A stretch of 48,790 nt of DNA from an uncultured Nitrosospira sp. (GTDB lineage: Bacteria > Nitrospirota > Nitrospiria > Nitrospirales > Nitrospiraceae), in NCBI GenBank assembly GCA_900696515.1, contig CAADGK010000114.1, positions 1 to 48,790 on the forward strand. Direction: 5' to 3'. A program made the position numbers and the translations under genes. The notes beneath the pieces were generated by a model, which saw only the letters and a list, made by a program, of their open reading frames with translations, had not been told where the DNA came from and did no database searches. This document shows positions 9,606 to 18,807 of this stretch, in pieces (the stretch's first letter is position 1; each line of letters opens with the position of its first letter).

Positions 9606-11239
9606 TGGGCTCGCTTGATCAACTGCGTGCTGAACTAGACCGTGTGAACACAAGCCTTTGGCGTGAGAGTTTCAGCTCGCCGAAGCCTATGGCGCAACTT
9701 GCCGAGGAAGTAGAGCGCCGATTCGGGAATGGTATCGCGCCTGAGAAGGACCTAATAGCGGTGGCCGTCAGGCAGTTCCATCGTTCTAGCCAGATTGAAT
9801 CATTCCGAGATGTCAAACTTGTTTGCTATGGTGTCGCGACAGAGGTGATGCCAGATCGTATCCTTCTCTTGCGCAATCCTGACCTAGTAGGGAAGTTGCT
9901 GCATATAGTGGAGGGAGTTCGTCCTCAGGCCCGAAAGTATAGGCGATGCTTCCAGGCGCTGTTGACCGCATACTTCGAATACAAACCGGAATCGTTACAA
10001 GATGGAGCACATCGTTCTTGGCTTTCAATGCGCACATTCTTGAGAGCGGGAGTCTCTTCGATTCGCCATGAACCGACGCCAGAGTGGGCTGAGAAAGTCA
10101 TTGAGCACAGAAATCTATTTGATGATGATCCGTGCGAACGATATGGGAAGCAAGTTCTTGAGGGTAACCTTTCGCAGGTACGTGACGCATTTACTACAAT
10201 AGGTATTTCCAGGAATTCCTGGGTTCAGGCAGATGTCTTCATGGCCGCCGTTCGGGCAGCCTGTAGTTCAGATGACTACCAATTCAGGCGTTATGTCGAT
10301 GCTTTGCTTGGCCTGCTAAAAGACAATCCGGCCATACAAGTCTCAGGAGTGAAATGCATTCTTGAACGCTATGCCCGGATAGACTCTCATCCAGACCATG
10401 CTGCTCTTCGTATATTTTCCATCGATTTGCTCGGGAATCCACTGCTCATATCTAACGCACCGCGTTGGGATGGAGTATCGGCGGAAGCACGAAAAATGGT
10501 TTCCGACTGGATCAAGCTCGAGCTTATTGAGCAATTCTTTGAGATGCTTTCTCATGACGCTGCTACGGATTCACGCAGACTTCAATTTTGGGCGGAATAT
10601 GTATCGCATATTGAGAACGTATGGTTTGTCTTAGGTGCAGGCGCTAGGAGCAATTGGAGTCCTGACTTTAAGAAACTGCGAACCCTAATGGGAGATCAAG
10701 CTATAAATCTTGAGGGCGCCACCAACGGGAACAATGCATTTGTAATGAAAATAGGGAGGCTACTCGTTGTTGAGTTTGGCGAGACTGGTAATGCGGCTTA
10801 CCTATTTGATGCACGGAATCCCCCATTTCAGCTAGGGGGGGCACTTCACCTTCGGGAAGACTTAAAGAATAGTCGAAATCTCGGAAGCTTAAAGCACGTC
10901 GATGGGCATGAGAAATGGGAGCAGAAATTTCGACGAGCTATTAGTAACCATATTGGAGTCACACAACCTGGATGGGAAAGTGGTGAAAAGCGTGGTCTAA
11001 ATGAGTGGGCGCAAAAAGAGGCAATCTACAGATCAGGCGGAGTCTTCGCGCCATCGGATTTTGATAAGGTATTTAGGACTTTTTGTGCTGATCGAGGCCT
11101 GAGGTTCATCGATCAGCGTGCGAAGGGTGGCAACCTCACTGTGTATGCGAATGCAGATAACCCAAAGATAAGCGGAACACTGGGTCAGTGGGGTTTTAAG
11201 TTTGAGCGTCGCAATGGGGTTTGGGTGAAAGACAGATGA
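9605..11239 (+). CDS. zorC: Zorya type I ZorC, EH-signature protein
   Basis: A 544-residue soluble protein between zorB and zorD, the position of ZorC in type I Zorya. Its predicted helical character and the C-terminal region with RGLRFIDQRAKGG and a GQWGFKFERRNGVW end fit the EH-signature family, though I recognise it mainly by context. The ATG at 9605 is preferred over an upstream in-frame TTG at 9587 because GGGAGG lies just before it and it overlaps the zorB stop. ZorC is thought to act in the cytoplasm with ZorD on invading DNA. The gene overlaps zorD by 4 bp (ATGA). Confidence 0.8.
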   Translation: MGSLDQLRAELDRVNTSLWRESFSSPKPMAQLAEEVERRFGNGIAPEKDLIAVAVRQFHRSSQIESFRDVKLVCYGVATEVMPDRILLLRNPDLVGKLLHIVEGVRPQARKYRRCFQALLTAYFEYKPESLQDGAHRSWLSMRTFLRAGVSSIRHEPTPEWAEKVIEHRNLFDDDPCERYGKQVLEGNLSQVRDAFTTIGISRNSWVQADVFMAAVRAACSSDDYQFRRYVDALLGLLKDNPAIQVSGVKCILERYARIDSHPDHAALRIFSIDLLGNPLLISNAPRWDGVSAEARKMVSDWIKLELIEQFFEMLSHDAATDSRRLQFWAEYVSHIENVWFVLGAGARSNWSPDFKKLRTLMGDQAINLEGATNGNNAFVMKIGRLLVVEFGETGNAAYLFDARNPPFQLGGALHLREDLKNSRNLGSLKHVDGHEKWEQKFRRAISNHIGVTQPGWESGEKRGLNEWAQKEAIYRSGGVFAPSDFDKVFRTFCADRGLRFIDQRAKGGNLTVYANADNPKISGTLGQWGFKFERRNGVWVKDR

Positions 11240-14200
11240 GTATGATGGAGCGATGGCGTAAGTCCTCAGGCGAAAGAGAAAGCCGGTTACGGCTATGGGT
11301 TTTGTATGGCCGGGATACGGCTCGCTACATCTTCGCCGGCTGTATACCAGATGACGAAGCCGTAGAAATACGGAGCCCGTTGGCGGTTCACTACCTAAAT
11401 GAACTAACGCTGAGGGGACAGGTAAAACAGAGCGGGGAAACCTATAGTTTGTCGTGGGATGTGACTTACCAGTTGCTGGCGGACAAGGAGCATGTCCAAG
11501 GTATCACCGTTTTGGAGTTGCCTCCCGTAGGAGATCTTAAGCCAGCGCTGCGGAGCGAAAATACTCTCGATGATGACGACTTCGCGATTGGTATTGATGG
11601 CTGGTTCGTCAATGGAGTGCTTTTGGGAGCGGTGGAGTTAACTGGTCCGGTTGCTCGAGAAGGAGCCAGCCGAACCTTGCTATCCAAGGAAGTATTTGCG
11701 GTCTTGCGGGCAGTCCAAGACTTTTATGCCGACGGCCAGCGGTCCCCTCAGTCTAACAGAAGGCATTGGGGGAAAGTCCGTCAGTTGGCAATGGTTGCAG
11801 GTGCAAGGATGGACCAGTTTCTCAACGACACCATTGTGCTGACCCCTGAAAAGTTACACGTTCAATTGAACAAAACCGATGTTGATGGTACTGGGGTCGT
11901 AGAGGTCCAGCCTTGGTTTGCCGGCGCACCAGACAACTGGCTTCGACAGTTCGACACCAGGAGTGACGTCCCTGAGACATACAGAATTCTACGTGAAGAC
12001 CAGCTAATCGAGGTGGTGCTCACACCCCCTGTTCGCTCGGTCTTACGAGCGATCAAAAAGATGCCAGGACGTAGGGTCGCTGGCGTATTTGCTGAAAGGT
12101 TTCTTAGTAATCCGTACGCCACTTTGGGCGAGGACGCAGATCTTGTTATTGATGAAGAGCAATTCGATGAAGCGCGGTGCGAGGCAGGAATTGTGTTCCA
12201 GTGGTTCACCGCGCATTGGCAGTTGTGCGATAGCGATATAGTCCAGGCAGGGGTAACCATTACCACTGCGGATTCCCATTCCCCGCACGCAGAGTTAGAG
12301 GTCTTTAAGAATCCTGAAGATTTGCGGAAGTTTGTCGTCACGGTTGAGTCAAAATTGCAGATGGGCCTGGAGTTATGCGATTGGCGTGGGCATAGCCTCC
12401 AGTTAGTCGGGGATACCCAAGAGCAGGTTGATATCCTCAAGAACATTTATGCGAGGTGGACACGACCTAAGGTTAGTATTCGTGCGGCTGAGGTGCTGGA
12501 CCTTCAACGATATTCAGAGCGTGTAACAGGTATCGGGGTGCAGCCCAACATTGTTTCGCCGTATATATCCAAGGCTGAAAAAGATCCTTGGTTTCCAGAA
12601 GGTGGGGGGGATGGTAAAGGCGATATTCAACTAGTCTCTGTCAAACTCGAAAATGGAAAATCCTTCGAGCTATGTATCGATAAAAAGGTATTTGAGACCC
12701 TAAAGAAGGCTGTTGCTGAAACGCGGTTGAAGGGAGGGACATTCGTTGCGATACCCGGCACAGCAGATTCGGTTTCCGTCGAAATGGCGGAAGGATTAGT
12801 CAATGAATTACGGTCAAGGTACGAGAAGGAAACGGGAGGAGAGTCACAATCTGACTCTACGAAGAAGATTGAACGTGAGGAACTGCTCATCCAGACAAAT
12901 ATCGGCTCCACTGGGTATTTGGAGTCACGAGCTTCTGAGCTTGAATTCGAAAACCGCACACCTGTATTGCCGAATACGTTAAAGCCTGGGATTGCGTTAA
13001 AAGACCACCAGAAGGTCGGGGTCGCTTGGCTTCAGCATTTGATATCGAAAGCACCACATTACTGCCGGGGCGCCATTCTAGCGGATGATATGGGGTTGGG
13101 TAAAACGTTGCAGCTATTAACGGTAATCGCTGCCGCCTTGGAGACGAATCCCAATCTTGATCCAATTCTTGTTGTTGCTCCGGTTTCATTGCTTGAAAAC
13201 TGGAAAGAAGAGGTGGAAAAGTTCTTTGAGCCGAAGGCGCTCTCACTTCTCACCCTGTATGGCGATTCAGTTGGTCGGTTGCGAGCAAAGAGTCATGAGA
13301 TTGAGAAAGATCTTATTGAGCGAGGGTTCAGTCGATTTCTAAGGGAGGGATGGTTAGGCGATTCAAAAATTGTTCTAACAACCTATGAAACTCTTCGCGA
13401 TCTAGAGTTCTCTTTGGCTGCTATGCGTTGGTCTCTCATGATTTGCGATGAAGCCCAGAAGATTAAGAATCCTGCTGCTATGGTGACACGTGCCGCCAAG
13501 AAGCAGAACGTTGGGTTCAAGATTGTGTGTACAGGGACCCCAGTCGAGAATTCGCTCGTCGACATATGGTGCTTGTTTGATTTCATCCAGCCCGGCCTAC
13601 TTGGAGCGTTGAATGACTTTGGAAAAACGTATCGTCGCCCTATTGAGTGTGAGACCGACGAACACGCCGAAAAGCTACAGCAACTCCGCGCAATTATTGA
13701 GCCTCAAGTATTGAGGCGGCTAAAGACTGATGTTGCAAAAGAGCTTCCGAGGAAAATCGTCGCCGAATCCGCTCGTAAATTACCTATCTCCATGTATCAA
13801 CGTGAGCTATATGGGCATGCAATAGAGCAGTACCGTTTGAGGCATGTCGATGGGTATAACGGGCCTTTTAAGAATCAGCTAGGGCTGCTGCACTTCCTGC
13901 GAAAAGTGTGTACGGATCCAAGAGAGCGAGGGAAAGCATTTGACCATGAGTCGTTGTCCGATGCTCGACAAAAAAATCCCAAGCTCGACTGGTTGATAAA
14001 TACTTTGGAGCAGATCCAACGGCAAGGCGAAAAGGTAATCATTTTCTGCGAATTTCGCGACATGCAATTGGTGTTGGCCTACTACATTGAGCAAGTATTC
14101 AAGCTCCGTCCGGATATCATCAACGGAGATACCTCTGCAGCGGAGGCTAGTGCCGAAAGCAGGCAGAAGCGGATTAAGGAATTTCAGTCAGTCCCAGGAT

Positions 14201-14973
14201 TTGGAGCCATAATTCTGTCACCGGTAGCGGTAGGGTTCGGTGTCAATATTCAAGCAGCCAATCATGTCATTCATTTCACCCGAACATGGAACCCGGCCAA
14301 GGAAGACCAGGCGACTGATCGCGCATACCGCATAGGGCAAACGAGGGATGTCTACGTCTATTACCCTGTTGTGTGTGCCGAAGAGTTTATGACGTTCGAT
14401 GTTCTATTGGATCGATTGCTCGAAAGGAAACGCGGTCTATCTGGAGACATGCTTAACGGCACAGGGAACATTCTCCCGAGTGAATTCGAGGATGTGGTGG
14501 GTGTGGGCAAGGATGTGTTTGAGCAGCAAGTCTTGATTGAAGACGCCGATACTCTTGATCCTCTCTATTTTGAAGCGATGATTGCGGCGCTTTGGAAGAA
14601 ACGGGGATTTAAGACAGTTAAATTAACGCCCGTGAGCGGAGATGGTGGGGTTGATGTGGTTGCAAAGACTATTAATGTGGGCGAGCTTATCCAGGTAAAA
14701 CACTCTTCATCTGAGGACGGTTCTTTGGGCTGGGACGCCGTCAAGGAAATTGTCGCTGGTGAAAAACTATATGCATTCCAGTATCCGGGAGTGCAATTTA
14801 AGAAAATTGCGCTGACGAACAGAGAATTTAGTTCAAACGCACGTGCCCAAGCAAACCTCCTCAGTGTTGAACTAATAGGCCGGCATCAATTGACCAGCTT
14901 GTTGCAGGACCATCGCGTAACGATGACGGAAGTCGAAAGCTTCTTATTTTCATCTGAGCATGTGGCCGTCTGA
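11236..14973 (+). CDS. zorD: Zorya type I ZorD, SNF2-like helicase with Mrr-type nuclease end
   Basis: An effector of 1245 residues. A long N-terminal region precedes a SNF2/Swi2 ATPase: ILADDMGLGKT at about 613-623, CDEAQKIKNP near 737, CTGTPVENSL near 760, and motif VI QATDRAYRIGQTRDV near 1025. The C-terminus is an Mrr-like restriction nuclease, with GDGGVDVVAKT near 1136 and LIQVKH near 1150 supplying the D...QxK catalytic pattern. The ATG at 11236 overlaps the zorC stop; an upstream TTG at 11221 is less likely. ZorD is the DNA-degrading component proposed to be released or recruited when ZorAB fires. The fused Mrr domain matches type I ZorD rather than type II systems, which carry an HNH protein instead of ZorC/ZorD. 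Confidence 0.9.
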   Translation: MSMMERWRKSSGERESRLRLWVLYGRDTARYIFAGCIPDDEAVEIRSPLAVHYLNELTLRGQVKQSGETYSLSWDVTYQLLADKEHVQGITVLELPPVGDLKPALRSENTLDDDDFAIGIDGWFVNGVLLGAVELTGPVAREGASRTLLSKEVFAVLRAVQDFYADGQRSPQSNRRHWGKVRQLAMVAGARMDQFLNDTIVLTPEKLHVQLNKTDVDGTGVVEVQPWFAGAPDNWLRQFDTRSDVPETYRILREDQLIEVVLTPPVRSVLRAIKKMPGRRVAGVFAERFLSNPYATLGEDADLVIDEEQFDEARCEAGIVFQWFTAHWQLCDSDIVQAGVTITTADSHSPHAELEVFKNPEDLRKFVVTVESKLQMGLELCDWRGHSLQLVGDTQEQVDILKNIYARWTRPKVSIRAAEVLDLQRYSERVTGIGVQPNIVSPYISKAEKDPWFPEGGGDGKGDIQLVSVKLENGKSFELCIDKKVFETLKKAVAETRLKGGTFVAIPGTADSVSVEMAEGLVNELRSRYEKETGGESQSDSTKKIEREELLIQTNIGSTGYLESRASELEFENRTPVLPNTLKPGIALKDHQKVGVAWLQHLISKAPHYCRGAILADDMGLGKTLQLLTVIAAALETNPNLDPILVVAPVSLLENWKEEVEKFFEPKALSLLTLYGDSVGRLRAKSHEIEKDLIERGFSRFLREGWLGDSKIVLTTYETLRDLEFSLAAMRWSLMICDEAQKIKNPAAMVTRAAKKQNVGFKIVCTGTPVENSLVDIWCLFDFIQPGLLGALNDFGKTYRRPIECETDEHAEKLQQLRAIIEPQVLRRLKTDVAKELPRKIVAESARKLPISMYQRELYGHAIEQYRLRHVDGYNGPFKNQLGLLHFLRKVCTDPRERGKAFDHESLSDARQKNPKLDWLINTLEQIQRQGEKVIIFCEFRDMQLVLAYYIEQVFKLRPDIINGDTSAAEASAESRQKRIKEFQSVPGFGAIILSPVAVGFGVNIQAANHVIHFTRTWNPAKEDQATDRAYRIGQTRDVYVYYPVVCAEEFMTFDVLLDRLLERKRGLSGDMLNGTGNILPSEFEDVVGVGKDVFEQQVLIEDADTLDPLYFEAMIAALWKKRGFKTVKLTPVSGDGGVDVVAKTINVGELIQVKHSSSEDGSLGWDAVKEIVAGEKLYAFQYPGVQFKKIALTNREFSSNARAQANLLSVELIGRHQLTSLLQDHRVTMTEVESFLFSSEHVAV

Positions 14974-14982
14974 GAGGCCCAT

Positions 14983-14998
14983 AAAGCAACGGTGCTTT
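14983..14998 (+). terminator. Weak hairpin after zorD
   Basis: AAAGCA and TGCTTT form a 6-bp stem around a 4-base loop 10 bp after the zorD stop, with some further pairing outside (GGC...GCC). No T-run follows, so intrinsic termination is uncertain. Its position at the end of the operon is the main argument. Confidence 0.25.
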
Positions 14999-15143
14999 GT
15001 GCCTATCCCGACGTTTGTATATCGATGAAACGTAATAAGGTAGCACTAAGCATATAGATGGCTCGGACGTCTTCAGCGTCCACAGCTTGAGCCCAACATT
15101 TATTCAGATCCTCCGGAAGTGTTACTGATGGATCAGGCTCGCG

Positions 15144-15454
15144 ATGAACCAAGCATTAAAAGAGAGGTTAGAACAACTCAAGCTTATGCCTGCCGACATG
15201 TCAGGCGCTATGCGGCTTCAACTCGAAGGTGGGATTGAGGTGCGTGCGGTCACACATCCCTTCTTCTGGCCTAGTGCTCATCAGATCACATTGTCATTAG
15301 TCCCGAAGATCTGCTTAAACACTTTCAAGAAAAGGTGACCATGGGAAAGCCTGAAGCCAACCTTGTAGAACTCGTCGGTTTGATCGAGCGCTGCCAGTTG
15401 TTTGTGGCAGATCTCCCTTTCGGCCACTCCTCCCATAAGGGGAGCCTCAGGTGA
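15144..15454 (+). pseudogene. Frameshifted small gene leading the PLD-helicase operon
   Basis: Two short frames appear to be one gene of about 100 codons broken by a single frame change near 15280. The first part starts MNQALKERLEQLKLMPAD and runs to EVRAVTHPFFWPSAHQ. The second, in the -1 frame, continues SDHIVISPEDLLKHFQEK into a segment that includes MGKPEANLVELVGLIERC, and ends at 15454. Its stop overlaps the GTG of the next gene (GTGA), as expected for a real operon member. An independent small protein could also start at the ATG at 15341 (37 residues). No family is recognised. A sequencing error, a true mutation or programmed frameshifting are all possible; I see no obvious slippery heptamer. 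Confidence 0.5.
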
Positions 15455-16758
15455 CGCTCACCGTTCCGTTCCTTACCGATCTCGATCCGCAGGCTGCAGT
15501 CAAAGGATCCCGCGATCCTCTCGGGATCCAGACCATCTGGGCGCGTCTGGGGCGGCATGTTGTTGGGAACCTGACCACGGTCAGTACATCAGTGCGTGAT
15601 TTTACGGCGTTGCTTCTTGGCTATTACTTCGCCGAGCGTGTCGCAAGCGAATTTGGCGGGGACGGGGACCTTCCGGTTTTTCTTCGATGGGAACAGCTTG
15701 CGGCCTACGCGCGGGGTGAAATAAACGGTGATTGGGCATTCCGCGGCGTCGAACGCGTGAAGAAGAACCTGCAGGGTGGCGCACCAGTCCGTCTCGGTGC
15801 GAACTCGACGGCCCAGATCCTCAGTAACCAGAAAACCTATGGCCTCTGGGGGCTCTACACGGTACCTGCCAGGTCTTCCGGACTGGTTGAAGGCAATCCG
15901 ACCAGGCTCACGACGTCCGGTCGCCATCTTGTAGAAGAATTGTACTTGCCCATCTTTACAAAATGCGGGTTTCGGAATGCGGATGTGATCACGGCCCGGC
16001 TTGCAAAACCGTGGAGTGACCTCGACCCCCGGACGCCAGACCGTCGGGTCCTTCAAGCGATTGCAAAGGTTCTCGATAAGCGTATCGCTATTGCAGAGCG
16101 AGAGATATACCGCTTCCATCTCCTGCTAGGTGGCCCCCTGGACAGGACTGAAGGAGGCCAGTCCCTCCTCGTTGCGGCAATGGACTCCACACTTGATGAT
16201 CAAGGGTGGGAGCTATCGCCTTCTCGAGTGCGACACCTAGCCAAGCAGTGTCGCGCGCAGAGTGAAGCCGGGGAGGCCGTGGCGGAACGATTGGAGTGTA
16301 TCCGCACGAGCGAACTGCTGCTGGCGCCTGCAGTGGCGCTGTTCGGCCTATTACTCTCCAGCGATGGCCAGACGATCACTGAGCTGTCGCGTGTGGTCAG
16401 AAGCCAGTGGGGAGCCTCTGTTCGAACAATTGATGTGGACGCGGTTGCTTCTCTGGAGGCAGAACTGCGGGACTCCACTGGAGAGTCAGAAACGGGGGAG
16501 CGATGGGTGCAGATTGCACACACGCTTGCTTCCGGTGATTATGAGCGAGCCATCGGTTTGCTCATGGAGCAGAACAGTTCAGTTATGAAGTGCCGGGCAG
16601 GATCGGCACCGTGGGTGGACGTGAGCAACGGACGACTTCGCGTTAAGTTCCGTGACGATGGCGCAGAGTTGCCGAAGGGGTCAGAGCTGCCAGAGTACTG
16701 GCGGCACTCCTACTTTCTCGACTCGTTACGGTCAATTGCCCTCGCGTTGAGAGTCTGA
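15451..16758 (+). CDS. Unrecognised 435-residue protein of the PLD-helicase operon
   Basis: Not firmly recognised. The protein is soluble, without signal peptide or membrane helices. An N-terminal pattern, DPLGIQTIW followed by TSVRDFTALLLGYYFAE, loosely recalls the start of DUF6361-type proteins found beside nucleases and helicases, but I would not assign it on that. The remainder is mixed, with an acidic stretch near residues 340-350 and no visible catalytic motif. It starts with GTG overlapping the preceding stop, and the next gene begins 3 bp after its own stop, so it is locked into the operon. A specificity or adaptor role for the nuclease-helicase pair is a guess from context. Confidence 0.7.
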   Translation: MTLTVPFLTDLDPQAAVKGSRDPLGIQTIWARLGRHVVGNLTTVSTSVRDFTALLLGYYFAERVASEFGGDGDLPVFLRWEQLAAYARGEINGDWAFRGVERVKKNLQGGAPVRLGANSTAQILSNQKTYGLWGLYTVPARSSGLVEGNPTRLTTSGRHLVEELYLPIFTKCGFRNADVITARLAKPWSDLDPRTPDRRVLQAIAKVLDKRIAIAEREIYRFHLLLGGPLDRTEGGQSLLVAAMDSTLDDQGWELSPSRVRHLAKQCRAQSEAGEAVAERLECIRTSELLLAPAVALFGLLLSSDGQTITELSRVVRSQWGASVRTIDVDAVASLEAELRDSTGESETGERWVQIAHTLASGDYERAIGLLMEQNSSVMKCRAGSAPWVDVSNGRLRVKFRDDGAELPKGSELPEYWRHSYFLDSLRSIALALRV

Positions 16759-16761
16759 GCC

Positions 16762-18807
16762 GTGGCTGAAATCCCTCACGCTGTCCTCTCCGAGCAACTC
16801 GAAGAAAGACTTCGCGGGCGCCGTCTGGTGGCTGCGGTATTTCTCACCTTCCGATTCGATCCCGAGTTCTTCGAGCAGGAGATCCTGCCGGTATTTCTCG
16901 ATGTGCCGTTGAGCCATGCTAGTCCGATCAAGCTGGTGCAACTCGAAGATGCGCTGCGCTCCGTTCCCGACGGGGTGGCAGTCTACTACGACCAGAACGG
17001 ACTCGTTCCAGAAGCCGGTCCCGCCCGCCTCGATGTGAAACGCATCGCGGTTCGCCATCGAACCGGCATCTTCCATCCCAAGAATGTCTTCGCGCTCGTC
17101 GAAGACCTCGAACCAGACGAGGACGGCCGTCGCCCGAGGGCGCTGGTCGTTGCCTGTTTGTCCGCGAACCTCACCCGGGCGGGTTGGTGGGAAAATGTCG
17201 AGGTGTGCCACTCTGAGGAAATCGCCAAAGGTGACTCCACGCGGCTGCGCGACGACCTCATCGGCTTCCTGGAAGGAATTGAACGACGGGTAGGAGAGAA
17301 GACATCTGATGGCCACGCCTCTCTTCGAGCCATTCGAAGCTTCCTACGGACGACGGAGCAACGTGCCAAGCGGTCGAGTGAAGGACTTCTCCACAGGCAC
17401 TTCTTCGACGGTCGAACGTCGGTTCCCGACTTTCTCCGGCAAGTTGTCGGAAGCGGTCTAGAGGGGATGAACCTGGAGATTATTTCGCCATACTTTGATG
17501 AGGGACCGACGTCTGGGCCACTCGACGACCTGATCAGTCAGTTCAAGCCTCGTGAGGTGCGGGTGTTCCTGCCCCGGGCGCATACCGGGGAGGCGCTCTG
17601 CTCGCGCCAGATCTATGAGTGGGTTCGAAGTCTGCCGGACGTGACCTGGGCCATGCTACCTCAGGACCTGCTCAGAAGAGGCAAGAGCGAAGACGCGCGC
17701 CAGCGAACGGTTCACGCGAAGGTCTATCGGTTCTTTACGGGGCAGCCTAAGCGCGAAATCCTCTTCGTCGGATCGGTCAACCTCACGAGTCCCGCTCATC
17801 GGCCGGGCGGCAACCTGGAGACAGGATTTCTCGTGGAACTGTCCCCACCGCGTCGACCAGACTGGTGGCTCATGGCTGATAGCTCGCGTCCACGGGAGTA
17901 CAAGCCGTGTCTCGAAAGCGAGGGCAACACTGCGAGCGGCGGTACCAAGTTATCCGTACGATTCTGGTGGAACACCATGGCGGCTGAGGTCTATTGGGAC
18001 GATTCGTCGTTATCGCCGAAACTTAGTGTGACGGCTCAAGGTGTGGAGGTGTTTGAGGCGGATGCGCTGCCGTCGAGAGAGTGGCGGTCCCTTTCCACAG
18101 AGGCGTGCGCTGAGCTACATCGCGTACTCCGATCGACCTCTCTCCTTACGGTTGCCGGAGAGGGACAAGAGCCGAGGTTACTCCTTGTGCAGGAAGAGGG
18201 CATGTCACATCGTCCGTCTCTGCTATTCGAGCTGTCTCCATCAGAAATACTTCGGTTCTGGTCCCTCCTCACCGTGGCACAACGGGCCGCGTTCCTCGAT
18301 GCACGGGCACCTGACGTCGCCTTGCTGGGTGAGGGCGCCACGCTCGTATCCCAAAGCGGACCTCTTGCTCAGGAATCCACGTTTTTCGATCGTTTTGCCG
18401 GGATCTTCCTGGCATTCGGAAATCTTGAGCGAAGTGTCCGGTGCGCCCTGCGCGAAGGTCGGAAGAGCGAGGCCACATATCGGCTGTTCGGGCAAAAATA
18501 CGACTCACTCGGTACTCTGCTGAACAGAGTGTTCAAAGACAGCGCCGATGGTAAAGGCGACTTCATCGATCACTACCTGGTTGCCTTGTGTGCGCGGCAA
18601 CTTGTTCAGGAACTTAGGCGAGATTACGCCGAGTTCTGGCTGGAGCATGTGTCGGACGCCGAGCACCTCCAAGAACAACTCAGGGCTGTAGCGCACATCC
18701 GCGACCGTCTCATTGGTCGCAATCCGACAGAAATGGCAGCGTTTCTGGACTGGTTTGACCGCTGGTTCCTGCATCGGGCTACGCCGGTCGTTCCGGAGGC
18801 GTCATGA
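16762..18807 (+). CDS. Phospholipase D-type (double HKD) nuclease-like protein
   Basis: A 681-residue protein with two half-sites of the phospholipase D superfamily. The first is FHPKNVFALVE near residues 103-113 with ACLSANLTRAGWW near 131-143. The second is VHAKVYRFF near 317-325 with FVGSVNLTSPAH near 335-346. Both show the H-x-K ... S/G-x-N pattern; the first is variant in spacing. PLD enzymes of this size next to helicases act as DNA nucleases in DISARM (DrmC) and other defence systems, so nuclease activity is likelier than lipid cleavage. The C-terminal third is helical and unrecognised. Starts with GTG, and its stop overlaps the helicase ATG (ATGA), implying a fixed ratio of the two products. 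Confidence 0.75.
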   Translation: MAEIPHAVLSEQLEERLRGRRLVAAVFLTFRFDPEFFEQEILPVFLDVPLSHASPIKLVQLEDALRSVPDGVAVYYDQNGLVPEAGPARLDVKRIAVRHRTGIFHPKNVFALVEDLEPDEDGRRPRALVVACLSANLTRAGWWENVEVCHSEEIAKGDSTRLRDDLIGFLEGIERRVGEKTSDGHASLRAIRSFLRTTEQRAKRSSEGLLHRHFFDGRTSVPDFLRQVVGSGLEGMNLEIISPYFDEGPTSGPLDDLISQFKPREVRVFLPRAHTGEALCSRQIYEWVRSLPDVTWAMLPQDLLRRGKSEDARQRTVHAKVYRFFTGQPKREILFVGSVNLTSPAHRPGGNLETGFLVELSPPRRPDWWLMADSSRPREYKPCLESEGNTASGGTKLSVRFWWNTMAAEVYWDDSSLSPKLSVTAQGVEVFEADALPSREWRSLSTEACAELHRVLRSTSLLTVAGEGQEPRLLLVQEEGMSHRPSLLFELSPSEILRFWSLLTVAQRAAFLDARAPDVALLGEGATLVSQSGPLAQESTFFDRFAGIFLAFGNLERSVRCALREGRKSEATYRLFGQKYDSLGTLLNRVFKDSADGKGDFIDHYLVALCARQLVQELRRDYAEFWLEHVSDAEHLQEQLRAVAHIRDRLIGRNPTEMAAFLDWFDRWFLHRATPVVPEAS

